A DNA stretch of 41,606 nucleotides from CAYRJD01 sp964424585 (GTDB taxonomy: Bacteria > Actinomycetota > Acidimicrobiia > Acidimicrobiales > Poriferisodalaceae). A program made the position numbers and the translations under genes. Location of the stretch: assembly GCA_964424585.1 (NCBI GenBank), contig CAYRJD010000005.1:1-41606 (forward strand). Reading direction: 5' to 3'. Below, piece by piece: positions 31,463 to 39,751 of the stretch (its first letter is position 1; the number at the start of each line of letters is the position of its first letter). The notes beneath the pieces were generated by a model. The model had not been told where the DNA came from. It searched no databases and saw nothing but the letters and a program-made list of their open reading frames with translations.

Positions 31463-33487
31463 ATGGATCTAGTCAACGCGAGCGTGCCAAGCAACGGCTA
31501 CACCGCCGACGACATTCAGAAGCTGGAAGGTCTAGAACCGGTTCGCAAGCGACCCGGCATGTACATCGGATCGACCGGGCCCGACGGCCTCCACCACCTC
31601 GTCTATGAGATCGTCGACAACTCGGTCGACGAGGCGATGGCTGGCTACTGCCACAACATCGAGGTCACGGTGCTGGCCGACGGAGGCTGCCGTGTGAGCG
31701 ACGACGGGCGCGGCATCCCCGTCGACGCGCACGCGGAGTCTGACGGACAGTCAGCGGTTGAGGTCGTGCTGTCGACGCTTCACTCCGGCGGCAAGTTCAA
31801 GAGCGGCGTCTACACCGCGTCGGGCGGCCTCCACGGGGTCGGCCTCGCGGTCGTCAACGCGCTCAGCACCTACCTCATCTGCGAGGTCGACCGCGAAGAC
31901 CCAGCCACCGGCGAGCACTGCCGCTGGCGAGTCGAGTACGCCGACGGCGGACAGCCGAAGGGGCCGCTTCAGATGGTTGGCCTCGCGCCGCTGCGCGACG
32001 ACGGCAAGCCCCGCACCGGCACCACGATCACGTTCGCGCCCGACAGCTCGATCTTCGCCGAGACGTCAACGTTCGACGCGGACGTGCTGATGGACCGCTT
32101 TCGCACCGCGGCGTTCCTCAACGCGGGCCTGCGCATCACCTTTACCGACGAACGGACCACCGCATCAGCCGACGACGACGCCGCGACTGCTACCGAGTTC
32201 CACTACCCCGAAGGCGTCGTCGACTACGTCCGCTACCTCCACGGCACGCGCGAGCCGTTGACCGACGAGATCTTCCACTTCGTCGCCGAAGGCACAGAAG
32301 ACCAAGGTCGACCCCAGCAAGTCGAGGTCGCGATGCAGTGGAACAGGTTTTTTGACGACACCGGCCTGCGCAGCTTCGTCAACACGATCCCCACGCCATC
32401 GGGCGGCACCCATGAAGAGGGCTTTCGCAGCGCGCTCACCAGCGCGTTCAACAAGTACGCCCGCGACGAAAAGCTGCTGCCCAAGGCGCTCGGCAGCCTT
32501 CAGGGCGGCGACATTCAGGAGGGGCTGTGCGCCGTGGTGCACGCCCGCCTCGCGGCGCCACAGTTCGGCGGGCAGACCAAGTCGAAGCTCGGCAACCTGG
32601 GTGCAAAGTCGCTGGTGCAAACCAACACGTACGCCGAGCTGATGAGCTGGCTCGACCGCAACCCCAAAGAGGCGCGTGTCATCGTCGCCAAGATGGAAGC
32701 TGCCGCTAGCGCCCGCATCCGTTCACAGCAGGTGCGCGACATCGCCCGCAAGTCAGCGCTCGAGGGTGCTGGCCTGCCCGGCAAGCTGACCGACTGCACC
32801 ACCAAAGACCGCGACGAAGCCGAGCTGTACATCGTCGAAGGCGACTCCGCTGGCGGCTCAGCGAAAGACGCCCGCGACCCAGCCACGATGGCCATCTTGC
32901 CGATCCGCGGCAAAATCCTCAACGTCGAACGCAGCCGCCGCGACCTCACGTACGAAAACAAGGAAGTCCAAGCGCTCATCTCAGCTATAGGCGCGGGCGT
33001 CGGAGCGAACCACGAGCACGAAGACCGCTTCAACGTCGACGACATCCGCTACGGCAAAGTCATCTTGCTGTGCGACGCCGACGTCGACGGCCAGCACATC
33101 CGCACGCTGCTGCTCACGTTCTTCTACCGCGAGATGACCGACCTCGTGGCCAACAACCACGTCTACATCGCGCAGCCGCCGCTGTACTCCACCAAGGTCG
33201 GCTCGCAGACGCACTACCTGAAAGACGACCAAGCCAAAGACGAGTTTCTCACGCAGCGCCCCAACCATCGCAACGAGTTCACCCGCCTCAAAGGGCTCGG
33301 CGAAATGGACTACGGCGAGCTGTGGAGCACCACGATGGACCCAGCGCAGCGCACGTTGCTGCGGGTCACGGTCGAAGACGCGGCGCTGGCCGACGCGACG
33401 TTCAGCACGCTGATGGGTGAAGACGTAGAGGTGCGCCGCGACTTCATCGAGCAGAACGCGCTCGACGTGCAGCTGCTCGACGTATGA
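31463..33487 (+). CDS. gyrB: DNA gyrase subunit B
   Basis: ATPase subunit of the enzyme that introduces negative supercoils. 674 residues: GHKL ATPase domain (EIVDNSVDEAMAGYC, DDGRGIPVD, GGLHGVGLAVVNALS), transducer (QTKSKLGN), TOPRIM domain (EGDSAGGSAKDARD, DADVDGQHIRTLLL) and the C-terminal KGLGEMDYGELWSTTMDP. ATG 31463 has AGGTGGAG just upstream; an in-frame GTG at 31454 would lie inside that sequence. The stop overlaps the gyrA start by 4 nt. Confidence 0.97.
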   Translation: MDLVNASVPSNGYTADDIQKLEGLEPVRKRPGMYIGSTGPDGLHHLVYEIVDNSVDEAMAGYCHNIEVTVLADGGCRVSDDGRGIPVDAHAESDGQSAVEVVLSTLHSGGKFKSGVYTASGGLHGVGLAVVNALSTYLICEVDREDPATGEHCRWRVEYADGGQPKGPLQMVGLAPLRDDGKPRTGTTITFAPDSSIFAETSTFDADVLMDRFRTAAFLNAGLRITFTDERTTASADDDAATATEFHYPEGVVDYVRYLHGTREPLTDEIFHFVAEGTEDQGRPQQVEVAMQWNRFFDDTGLRSFVNTIPTPSGGTHEEGFRSALTSAFNKYARDEKLLPKALGSLQGGDIQEGLCAVVHARLAAPQFGGQTKSKLGNLGAKSLVQTNTYAELMSWLDRNPKEARVIVAKMEAAASARIRSQQVRDIARKSALEGAGLPGKLTDCTTKDRDEAELYIVEGDSAGGSAKDARDPATMAILPIRGKILNVERSRRDLTYENKEVQALISAIGAGVGANHEHEDRFNVDDIRYGKVILLCDADVDGQHIRTLLLTFFYREMTDLVANNHVYIAQPPLYSTKVGSQTHYLKDDQAKDEFLTQRPNHRNEFTRLKGLGEMDYGELWSTTMDPAQRTLLRVTVEDAALADATFSTLMGEDVEVRRDFIEQNALDVQLLDV

Positions 33488-36093
33488 GCGACACAGCTGG
33501 CCAGCCAGACGGCACCGGGCCCGAGGTCTTCGACGTCGAGCCGGCTAGCACCGACGCGCTCGACGAGACGGTCGTCGACATCGACGTCGGCGCCGAGATG
33601 CGCCAGAGCTTCTTGGACTACGCGATGTCGGTCATCACCTCGCGTGCGCTACCCGACGCGCGCGACGGGCTCAAGCCGGTGCACCGGCGCATCTTGTGGT
33701 CGATGTACGACATGGGCTTGCGGCCCGACCGCCCCCACAAGAAGTGCGCGACGGTCGTCGGCGACGTCATCGCCAACTACCACCCGCACGGCGACAACTC
33801 GATCTACGAGGCGCTCGTGCGGATGGGTCAGTCGTTCAGCTTGCCCGAGCCGCTGGTCGACCCGCACGGCAACTTCGGCTCGCCCAGCGACCCGCCGGCT
33901 GCCTACCGCTACACCGAGTGCCGCCTGACGCAGCTGGCGATGTCGATGCTCGAGGGCATCGGCGAAGACACGGTCGACCTCACGCAAAACTTCGACGGCT
34001 CGCGCAACGAGCCGGTGGTGCTGCCCGCTCGTTTTCCAAACTTGTTGGTCAACGGCAGCCAGGGCATCGCGGTGGGCATGGCGACCAGCATTCCAACGCA
34101 CAACTTGAATGAGGTGATCGCCGCGACCGTGCACCTCATCAACCACCCCGAAGCGACCGTCGCCGACTTGGTGCAGTTTGTGCAGGCACCCGACTTTCCG
34201 ACCGGCGGGGCGATCATGGGCACCTCGGGCGCGCTCGAGGCGTACCACACCGGCCGAGGGTCGGTGCGCATCAGAGCCGAGGTGAGCGTCGAGGAAGAAG
34301 AGCGTCGCGGCGGCCGTCTGATCGTCACCGAAATTCCGTATCAGACGTCGGTTGAGAGCATCGAAGAAAAGATCGCCGAGCTGACGCGCAACAAGCGGCT
34401 CGAAGGCGTGCGTGCGGTGCGCAACGAATCGTCGAAGGGGCAAACCCGGCTCGTCATCGAACTGAAGGCGGGCGCGAACGCGCAGATTGTCCTCAACAAC
34501 CTCTACAAGCACACGCCACTCGAAACGAAGCACGCCATCAACATGCTCGCGCTGGTCGACGGCCAGCCCCGCACGCTGAATTTGCGTGACATGCTCGCGG
34601 CCTACGTCGACCACCAGCTCGAGGTTGTTCGCCGCCGCAGCGAGCACCGGCTCAACGCGGCGCGCGAGCGTGCCCACATCGTCGAAGGCCTGCTGAAGGC
34701 GCTCGACATGATCGACGCCATCGTCGCGGCGATCAGGGCGAGCGAAGACCGGGCCGAGGCGCTGCGTCAGCTCACCGCCGAGCCGTTCACCTTCAGCGAA
34801 CGTCAGGCCAACCACATCTTGGACATGCAGCTCGTGCGGCTCACGCGCCTGGGTCGCGCCAACCTCGAAGAAGAGCTAGAGGGCTTGCGCACCCAGATCG
34901 CCGAGCTCGAAGCGATCCTTGCCGACGACGGCCGGCTGCGCGCGGTCATCGTGACCGAGCTGACCGAGATCAGCGAGGCGCACCAGAGCGAGCGACGCAC
35001 TCGCATCGAGCCGTTCGAGGGCGACCTCCTGCCCGAAGATTTCATCGATGACGAACCAGTGGTCGTGACGCTGAGCGCCGCGGGCTACATCAAAGCGATG
35101 GCGCCCGATGAGTTCCGCACGCAAGGTCGCGGCGGCATCGGCGTGAAGGGCACCAACCTGGGCGACGACGACGTGCCGGTGCGCGTGCTTGCGACGTCGG
35201 CTCACAGCGACCTGCTGTTTTTCACGAGCAAGGGGAAGGTGTATCGGCTGAAGGCGTACGCGCTGCCGCGCATGAGCCGCACCAGCCAGGGCCGGTCGGT
35301 CGTCAACTTTTTGAAGCTCGCGGACGGCGAGACGGTCGCGGCGATCATCGTGGGAGGCGACTTTGACGACGACGGCGACCTCGTGTTCGTCACCGCGCTC
35401 GGCAAGGTCAAGCGAACCGCGAAGAGCGCGTTCGCCAACATCCGCAGCAACGGACTGCGAGCGCTGCAGCTGAACGAAGGCGACGAGCTGGCGCGCGTCG
35501 TCGAGGCGGGTGACGAAGACGACCTGCTGATGGTCGCGGCGAGCGGACGCACCATCCGGTTCTCCGTCGGTGCGGTGCGGCGCATGGGACGCACGGCTGC
35601 CGGCGTGATCGGAATGCGACTGCGCGACGACCGGGTCGAGGGCGACCGCGTCGTGGCGGCAGACGTGCTGCGCCCAGACGACGGCCGCAACTTCTTGATG
35701 ATCACCGATGCCGGTTACGGCAAGCGCGTCGAAACCGACTTGTTCCCAGCCAAAGGACGTGGTGGGCTAGGGGTATGGGGCATCAAACTCAGAGAGGGCA
35801 GCGACGGCGCGGTCGTCGGCGCGCGGCTGGTGGAAGACGATGACGAGCTGTTGGCGTTCTCCACCGGCGGCACGATGCTGCGCACCGAAGTCGCGTCGAT
35901 CTCGATGCAAGGGCGAGCCGCGCGCGGCGTGCGCGTCATGCGGCTGCGCAGCGACGAGAAGGTTGCAACGATCGCGCCGTACGACGTCGAGGTTGGCGAA
36001 GAGCCCTCCACCGAAGAGCCGGGCACCGAAGAGCCAGGCACCAAAGAAGCAGCCACCGCGACGGCCGTCGAACGGGAGACGGTCGCCGACTGA
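33484..36093 (+). CDS. gyrA: DNA gyrase subunit A
   Basis: Breakage-reunion subunit. 869 residues with the catalytic Tyr143 in YRYTECRL, a long coiled coil (EEELEGLRTQIAELEAIL), and a beta-pinwheel C-terminal domain. The GyrA box reads QGRGGIG (consensus QRRGGKG), marking it as GyrA rather than ParC. The quinolone region reads HPHGDNSIYEALVRM: the position of E. coli Ser83 is Asn105 and that of Asp87 is Glu109. The following loop SLPEPLVDPHGNFGS also departs from the usual SLRYxLVDGQGNFGS. A Glu/Pro/Thr tail (STEEPGTEEPGTKEAAT) closes the protein. ATG 33484 overlaps gyrB. Confidence 0.96.
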   Translation: MSDTAGQPDGTGPEVFDVEPASTDALDETVVDIDVGAEMRQSFLDYAMSVITSRALPDARDGLKPVHRRILWSMYDMGLRPDRPHKKCATVVGDVIANYHPHGDNSIYEALVRMGQSFSLPEPLVDPHGNFGSPSDPPAAYRYTECRLTQLAMSMLEGIGEDTVDLTQNFDGSRNEPVVLPARFPNLLVNGSQGIAVGMATSIPTHNLNEVIAATVHLINHPEATVADLVQFVQAPDFPTGGAIMGTSGALEAYHTGRGSVRIRAEVSVEEEERRGGRLIVTEIPYQTSVESIEEKIAELTRNKRLEGVRAVRNESSKGQTRLVIELKAGANAQIVLNNLYKHTPLETKHAINMLALVDGQPRTLNLRDMLAAYVDHQLEVVRRRSEHRLNAARERAHIVEGLLKALDMIDAIVAAIRASEDRAEALRQLTAEPFTFSERQANHILDMQLVRLTRLGRANLEEELEGLRTQIAELEAILADDGRLRAVIVTELTEISEAHQSERRTRIEPFEGDLLPEDFIDDEPVVVTLSAAGYIKAMAPDEFRTQGRGGIGVKGTNLGDDDVPVRVLATSAHSDLLFFTSKGKVYRLKAYALPRMSRTSQGRSVVNFLKLADGETVAAIIVGGDFDDDGDLVFVTALGKVKRTAKSAFANIRSNGLRALQLNEGDELARVVEAGDEDDLLMVAASGRTIRFSVGAVRRMGRTAAGVIGMRLRDDRVEGDRVVAADVLRPDDGRNFLMITDAGYGKRVETDLFPAKGRGGLGVWGIKLREGSDGAVVGARLVEDDDELLAFSTGGTMLRTEVASISMQGRAARGVRVMRLRSDEKVATIAPYDVEVGEEPSTEEPGTEEPGTKEAATATAVERETVAD

Positions 36094-36106
36094 CGAGTCG
36101 GGCCAG

Positions 36107-36382
36107 GTGCTCACGATGATGGCGTTTGTCACGTTCGCAGCGCTCATCGTGGTGGCGTTGGTTGTCGCTTGGAGCCAGGCGGCGACACGTGCCGTCCGAG
36201 CGCAAGCGGTCGCCGACGCGGTCGTGCTGGCGGCAGTCATCGGCGGCCCAGAGGCTGCCGCCGACGCAGCCCGACGCAACGGACTGTCGGCAGCCGACTA
36301 CGAGCTGACCACGGTCGACGGAATCGCGCACGCGGTGGTGACGATCGACGGGCAAGCGGCGGTGGCTGCCGCGACGCGCTGA
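36107..36382 (+). CDS. Small TadE-like single-pass membrane protein
   Basis: About 91 residues with one N-terminal helix, MMAFVTFAALIVVALVVAW, followed by a small Ala-rich domain (AQAVADAVVLAAVIGGPEAAADAARRNG). The Gly-Gln just upstream of the helix and the AQAVADAVVLAA motif resemble TadE/TadG-like pseudopilin-type proteins. The start is uncertain: GTG 36107 and ATGs 36116 and 36119 are available, and the frame stays open into the gyrA 3' end. Function unknown. Confidence 0.55.
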   Translation: MLTMMAFVTFAALIVVALVVAWSQAATRAVRAQAVADAVVLAAVIGGPEAAADAARRNGLSAADYELTTVDGIAHAVVTIDGQAAVAAATR

Positions 36383-36394
36383 GCGGCGCCGCTT

Positions 36395-36400
36395 TACCAT
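36395..36400 (+). promoter_or_regulatory. -10 hexamer TACCAT for leaderless DUF3566 gene
   Basis: TACCAT ends 7 nt before the ATG at 36408. An in-frame ATG at 36399 overlaps the hexamer itself, so 36408 is the better start. Confidence 0.5.
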
Positions 36401-36407
36401 GTCGGCG

Positions 36408-37052
36408 ATGACAGCATCTGGTGGCGACCCGCTAGATGCCCGCCAACGGCCAGACCCGGGCGACGCCGAAGAGTCGCTGACCACCAAGTTCAACCGTGCG
36501 CTGGGCGTGCCCGACGACCTGGGGGTGCCGGTCATTCGGCCAGTGCCCGCGCCCGATTTGGGACAGCCACGCGACACCGACCCGCAACCGTCAACGCAAG
36601 CCACGCCGCCGAGCGCCGCAGCCGAGCGAACCCGGCCAGATCCGCTCGCCGCTCTGCGTCGCCGTCGCCAGGCGCGCAGGGCTCGCGTCCGTCGCACTCG
36701 TCGCACCGTGCGGCACGTCGACCCGTGGAGCGTGCTTAAGGTGTCGGTGCTGCTGTACGCGTGCATCTACGTGGCAGTGCTGATCGCCGGCGTGCTGCTG
36801 TGGGCGGCGGTGCGCCGGTCGGGTGTCGTGGACGACCTCGAGTCGTTCATCGCGGAGGTCGGCAGCTACGAGGTCTGGCAGATCGACGCGGGCGTCATCT
36901 ACAACCGAGCGTGGAAGCTCGGACTCGTCGCGGCGACAGCAGGCGTCGCGCTGAACGTCTTGATGGCGGTGATGTTCAACCTCATCAGCGACCTGGTGGG
37001 CGGCGTGCGGTTGACGATCTTGGAAGAAGACGAAACGCCGCCGACGACGTGA
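36408..37052 (+). CDS. DUF3566 transmembrane protein
   Basis: 214 residues. A Pro/Arg-rich hydrophilic N-terminal half ends in a strongly basic run (RRRRQARRARVRRTRRTVRHVDPWSVLK). Two helices follow (LKVSVLLYACIYVAVLIAGVLLWAAV and LGLVAATAGVALNVLMAVMFNLIS), with the family segment FIAEVGSYEVWQIDAGVIYNRAW between them and DLVGGVRLTILEE at the end. This is the DUF3566 protein found directly after gyrA in actinobacteria (Rv0007-type), with tRNA-Ile following. Its role is unknown. Confidence 0.9.
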   Translation: MTASGGDPLDARQRPDPGDAEESLTTKFNRALGVPDDLGVPVIRPVPAPDLGQPRDTDPQPSTQATPPSAAAERTRPDPLAALRRRRQARRARVRRTRRTVRHVDPWSVLKVSVLLYACIYVAVLIAGVLLWAAVRRSGVVDDLESFIAEVGSYEVWQIDAGVIYNRAWKLGLVAATAGVALNVLMAVMFNLISDLVGGVRLTILEEDETPPTT

Positions 37053-37100
37053 CGCGGGTTCGCAATGCCCGTCGCCGCCGCTAGCCTTAGGTGTTGTGCC

Positions 37101-37174
<74 letters not shown>

Positions 37175-37230
37175 CGGCGTCGTCGCCCTCGTGTGCGAAA
37201 CCGCATCGAGTCGAACCAGCGAGGTAAGTA

Positions 37231-37380
37231 GTGGGTTTCACGGTTCGCTGGGCGAGCAGGGCGATCTTGGCGCTGGGCATCAGCGCGGCCATCGCGGCGG
37301 TGCTGCGGATGCGCTCGAACGAGCAGGTGCCGACGCAGCGGGGAGTGTGGCGTGAGCTGCGCGGCCCAGACCTTCGGTAG
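37231..37380 (+). CDS. Very small membrane protein (49 aa)
   Basis: GTG at 37231 with GAGGT 5 nt upstream opens a 49-codon frame: MGFTVRWASRAILALGI, an Ala/Ile/Leu helix to about residue 26, then RMRSNEQVPTQRGVWRELRGPDLR. The single helix followed by a short tail with a Trp resembles the DLW-39 small proteins found near tRNA-Ile/Ala in actinobacteria, but the match is loose. It ends 3 nt before the next gene. Confidence 0.5.
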   Translation: MGFTVRWASRAILALGISAAIAAVLRMRSNEQVPTQRGVWRELRGPDLR

Positions 37381-37383
37381 CTG

Positions 37384-38370
37384 GTGAGCACCGTCGCCAT
37401 TGTGGGTGCCGGGCTGGTCGGCCAGGGCATCGCCAGAAGACTGACCGCGGCAGGCGACGTCGACAAGCTCGTGCTGGCGAGTCGTAAGCCGGGCCGGTTG
37501 AGGTGGTTCGCACGGCAGCTGCGCGACGTCGACGTCGAACTGGTCGCGCCCGGCAAGTTGCCGGAAGCAGACGTGGTGGTGCTGAGCTTGCCAGCCGGAG
37601 GACACGCGCCGCTGGCGGCTCAGCTGCTGGCAGGTGGCTGCGACGTGGTGTCGCTCGCAGAGTCGGTGGGCGACGTGACCGATCTGTTGGCGCTCGACGA
37701 CAAGGCGACCAAGGAGGGACGGTGCGTCGTGATCGGCGCCGGGTTTTCGCCCGGTCTGAGCTGCCTGCTCGCAGCTCACGGACGAGAGTGGTTCGACCGG
37801 GTGACGGAGGTGCACGTCGCGCGCATGGGTTCAGCGGGTCCGGCGTGTCAGCGTCAGCTTCATCGAGCCCGAACCCAGAGTGCGGTCGACTGGCGCGATG
37901 GCGAGTGGGTCAAACGGCCCGGATTTTCTGGGCGCGAGCTGGCGTGGTTTCCCGACCCGTTGGGCCCCAGAGATTGCTTCCGCGCGGGGCTCGCCGACGC
38001 GCTGTTGCTGCAGCCCGCGTTTGTCGACGCGCAGCGAGTGACCGCGCGAGCTGGGGGCACCCGCCGCGACCGAGTCAGCGCGTTCTTGCCGATGCTGCGA
38101 CCGCCGCACCCTGACGGCGGCCCGGGCGCGGTGCGAGTCGAGCTGCGTGGCTTTCGTGACGGCGAGTACCACCACGAAGTACTGGGTGCCATCGACCATC
38201 CGAGCGCTGCGGCTGCGGCCGTGGCGACGTTGGCGGTCACCAAGTTGTTGGCTGGCGACGTAGCGGCAGGCGCGCGCGGTTTGGCGACGGTCGCCGACGC
38301 CACGAGGTGGCTGCGCGAACTGGCAGATGCGGGCGTGATTGCGGCGACGTTCGAGGGCGTGGCCGACTAG
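37384..38370 (+). CDS. Saccharopine-dehydrogenase-like NAD(P)-binding protein
   Basis: 328 residues. The N-terminal Rossmann fold has VAIVGAGLVGQGIARRLTAAG and then LVLASRKPGRLRWFARQL. VVVLSLPAGGHAPLAAQLLAGGCDVVSLAES and GRCVVIGAGFSPGLSCLLA are the usual saccharopine dehydrogenase family segments. The specific substrate cannot be told: members reduce amino-acid-derived imines, but many actinobacterial paralogues are uncharacterised. The start GTG lies 3 nt after the small upstream gene. Confidence 0.8.
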   Translation: MSTVAIVGAGLVGQGIARRLTAAGDVDKLVLASRKPGRLRWFARQLRDVDVELVAPGKLPEADVVVLSLPAGGHAPLAAQLLAGGCDVVSLAESVGDVTDLLALDDKATKEGRCVVIGAGFSPGLSCLLAAHGREWFDRVTEVHVARMGSAGPACQRQLHRARTQSAVDWRDGEWVKRPGFSGRELAWFPDPLGPRDCFRAGLADALLLQPAFVDAQRVTARAGGTRRDRVSAFLPMLRPPHPDGGPGAVRVELRGFRDGEYHHEVLGAIDHPSAAAAAVATLAVTKLLAGDVAAGARGLATVADATRWLRELADAGVIAATFEGVAD

Positions 38371-38414
38371 CGCCGAATGGTCGCGAAAGCCGAGCGCTTT
38401 GGGCGTGACGCGAG

Positions 38415-39734
38415 CTACTGCTGGGCGTTGTAGCGCTTGAGCCAGCGCTGCGTGTCGTTCAGTTCGTCGGGTTTTGGGAGCAGGTCGAGCGAGCGCCACA
38501 TCTGGGTGAGCGCGTCGTTGCCAGGGCCCTGCGCGACGTGGTCGATGAAAGAGCGAGCCCGGCCGATTGCCTCGGCCGAGGGTTCGATGGCGAGCAGGTC
38601 ACGCAGCGCGCGGGGTTCGGGGCCTGCAGCGCTCGCATCAGTTTCGAGCGAGTGCCGGGCGAACGCCTCGTCGATGGCGGTGTAGCTGCGCATCAGGCGG
38701 GCGCCGCCGACGTCGCAGACGAAGTTCGCGTACGCGATGACGAGCGCGAGCAGTCCTTCTAGTTCGGCGGCGGTGGCGCGCTGCGCTTCGGGCGACGCGA
38801 TGCCTAGCAGGGCCTCGAGGTTGTTGAACACGAGGTTGACCTGTTGAAGCATCTGGCTGGGGTCGCTCAGCTCGGGCGTGTCCATCTGAGCTAGGTGCCG
38901 TTCGAGCGCGGTGGGATCGGGCTCGAACGCGCTGGCGTGCTGGCTGACTAGCGCAACGAGCAACGTCGAGATGTGCGGCACCGAGAGCACGGCGTGGCAC
39001 GTGAGCTGGTTGATAGCGGTGCGCAGCAGCAGGTCGTCGTGGTTGAGCTTCCAGCTATGCGCGAACGACGCGACGTTGTGGGTGACGATGCCGACCGTGT
39101 CGTCGTTGCGAGGCAGCATCAGGTCGTAACGCCCAAACGCTGTGTGCGAGCGCGCCGCGATGGTCTGTCCGATGAGCGCGCCGACCATCATCGACTGCGC
39201 GACCGCCATGATTTGGCTCAGCGCGGAGGCCGCTTCGTCTGAGCCGATGTTGAACTGCTCGCCGGTAGCAGCCGGGTCGGTGAGGTGCTTTGCGGCGGCG
39301 TCGATGAACGGAGCGCACGTCGCCAGCGCGTCGTCAACCCAGTCGGTGCGCTTGGCGGCGGCGAGGCGCGCCGGCGCACCGGACGGCGTCGGGTCGAGGC
39401 CGGTGATAGTGGTGACGTGCAGCTCGGCGACGCGGGCGATGCGTTCGAGCGCGACTCGATGGGCGGGGTCGACGTTGGGTTCGCCGGAACCGGTTTGCGC
39501 CTTGATGATGTCGGCCGCGACGCGAGACGGCGGCATCGGCTGGGGCAGCGGGCCGAAGGGCGACGCGCCGCCGCCGAAGAGCGCGGCGAACGGGTTGGTC
39601 GACGGAGCGCCGCTGGCGGTATCGGGCACGGCGGTGTCAGGGACGTCGATGTCGGCGAGGTCGCCCAGCTGTTTCGAGATCTCCTCGAACTGCTTGTCGA
39701 CCTCTTCGTCGTCGGGTGTCGGCGAAGGTGCCAT
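38415..39734 (-). CDS. Zincin-like DUF2342-type protein without HExxH
   Basis: 439 residues. Family-like segments are EERIARVAELHV-type ALERIARVAELHV, FGRYDLMLPR, HAVLSVPHISTLLVALVSQHASAFEPDPTALERHL and EGLLALVIAYANFV. In the DUF2342 zincins the helix before HAVLSVPH carries the zinc motif HEVTH; here the same place reads NQLTC (Asn242, Gln243, Cys246), so both His and the catalytic Glu are replaced. The first 60 residues are an acidic, disordered-looking lead with a Gly/Pro-rich part (ALFGGGASPFGPLPQPMPP). It is therefore predicted to be a non-proteolytic relative. The start is ATG 39734, 6 nt after TACGAT. Its function is unknown. Confidence 0.75.
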   Translation of the reverse strand: MAPSPTPDDEEVDKQFEEISKQLGDLADIDVPDTAVPDTASGAPSTNPFAALFGGGASPFGPLPQPMPPSRVAADIIKAQTGSGEPNVDPAHRVALERIARVAELHVTTITGLDPTPSGAPARLAAAKRTDWVDDALATCAPFIDAAAKHLTDPAATGEQFNIGSDEAASALSQIMAVAQSMMVGALIGQTIAARSHTAFGRYDLMLPRNDDTVGIVTHNVASFAHSWKLNHDDLLLRTAINQLTCHAVLSVPHISTLLVALVSQHASAFEPDPTALERHLAQMDTPELSDPSQMLQQVNLVFNNLEALLGIASPEAQRATAAELEGLLALVIAYANFVCDVGGARLMRSYTAIDEAFARHSLETDASAAGPEPRALRDLLAIEPSAEAIGRARSFIDHVAQGPGNDALTQMWRSLDLLPKPDELNDTQRWLKRYNAQQ

Positions 39735-39740
39735 CTAGGC

Positions 39741-39746
39741 ATCGTA
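39741..39746 (-). promoter_or_regulatory. -10 hexamer TACGAT for the zincin-like gene
   Basis: On the minus strand TACGAT ends 6 nt before the ATG at 39734. It lies inside a divergent spacer of only 17 bp shared with the epimerase-like gene. Confidence 0.45.
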
Positions 39747-39751
39747 GGGGC

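Noticed and set aside
33649..34815. Long minus-strand open frame opposite gyrA (388 codons), and similar long antisense frames opposite etfD, murJ and dnaA
   Set aside because: They are codon-position shadows of G+C-rich genes: biased to Arg, Ala, Val and His, with no recognisable domain and lying entirely inside well-supported genes.
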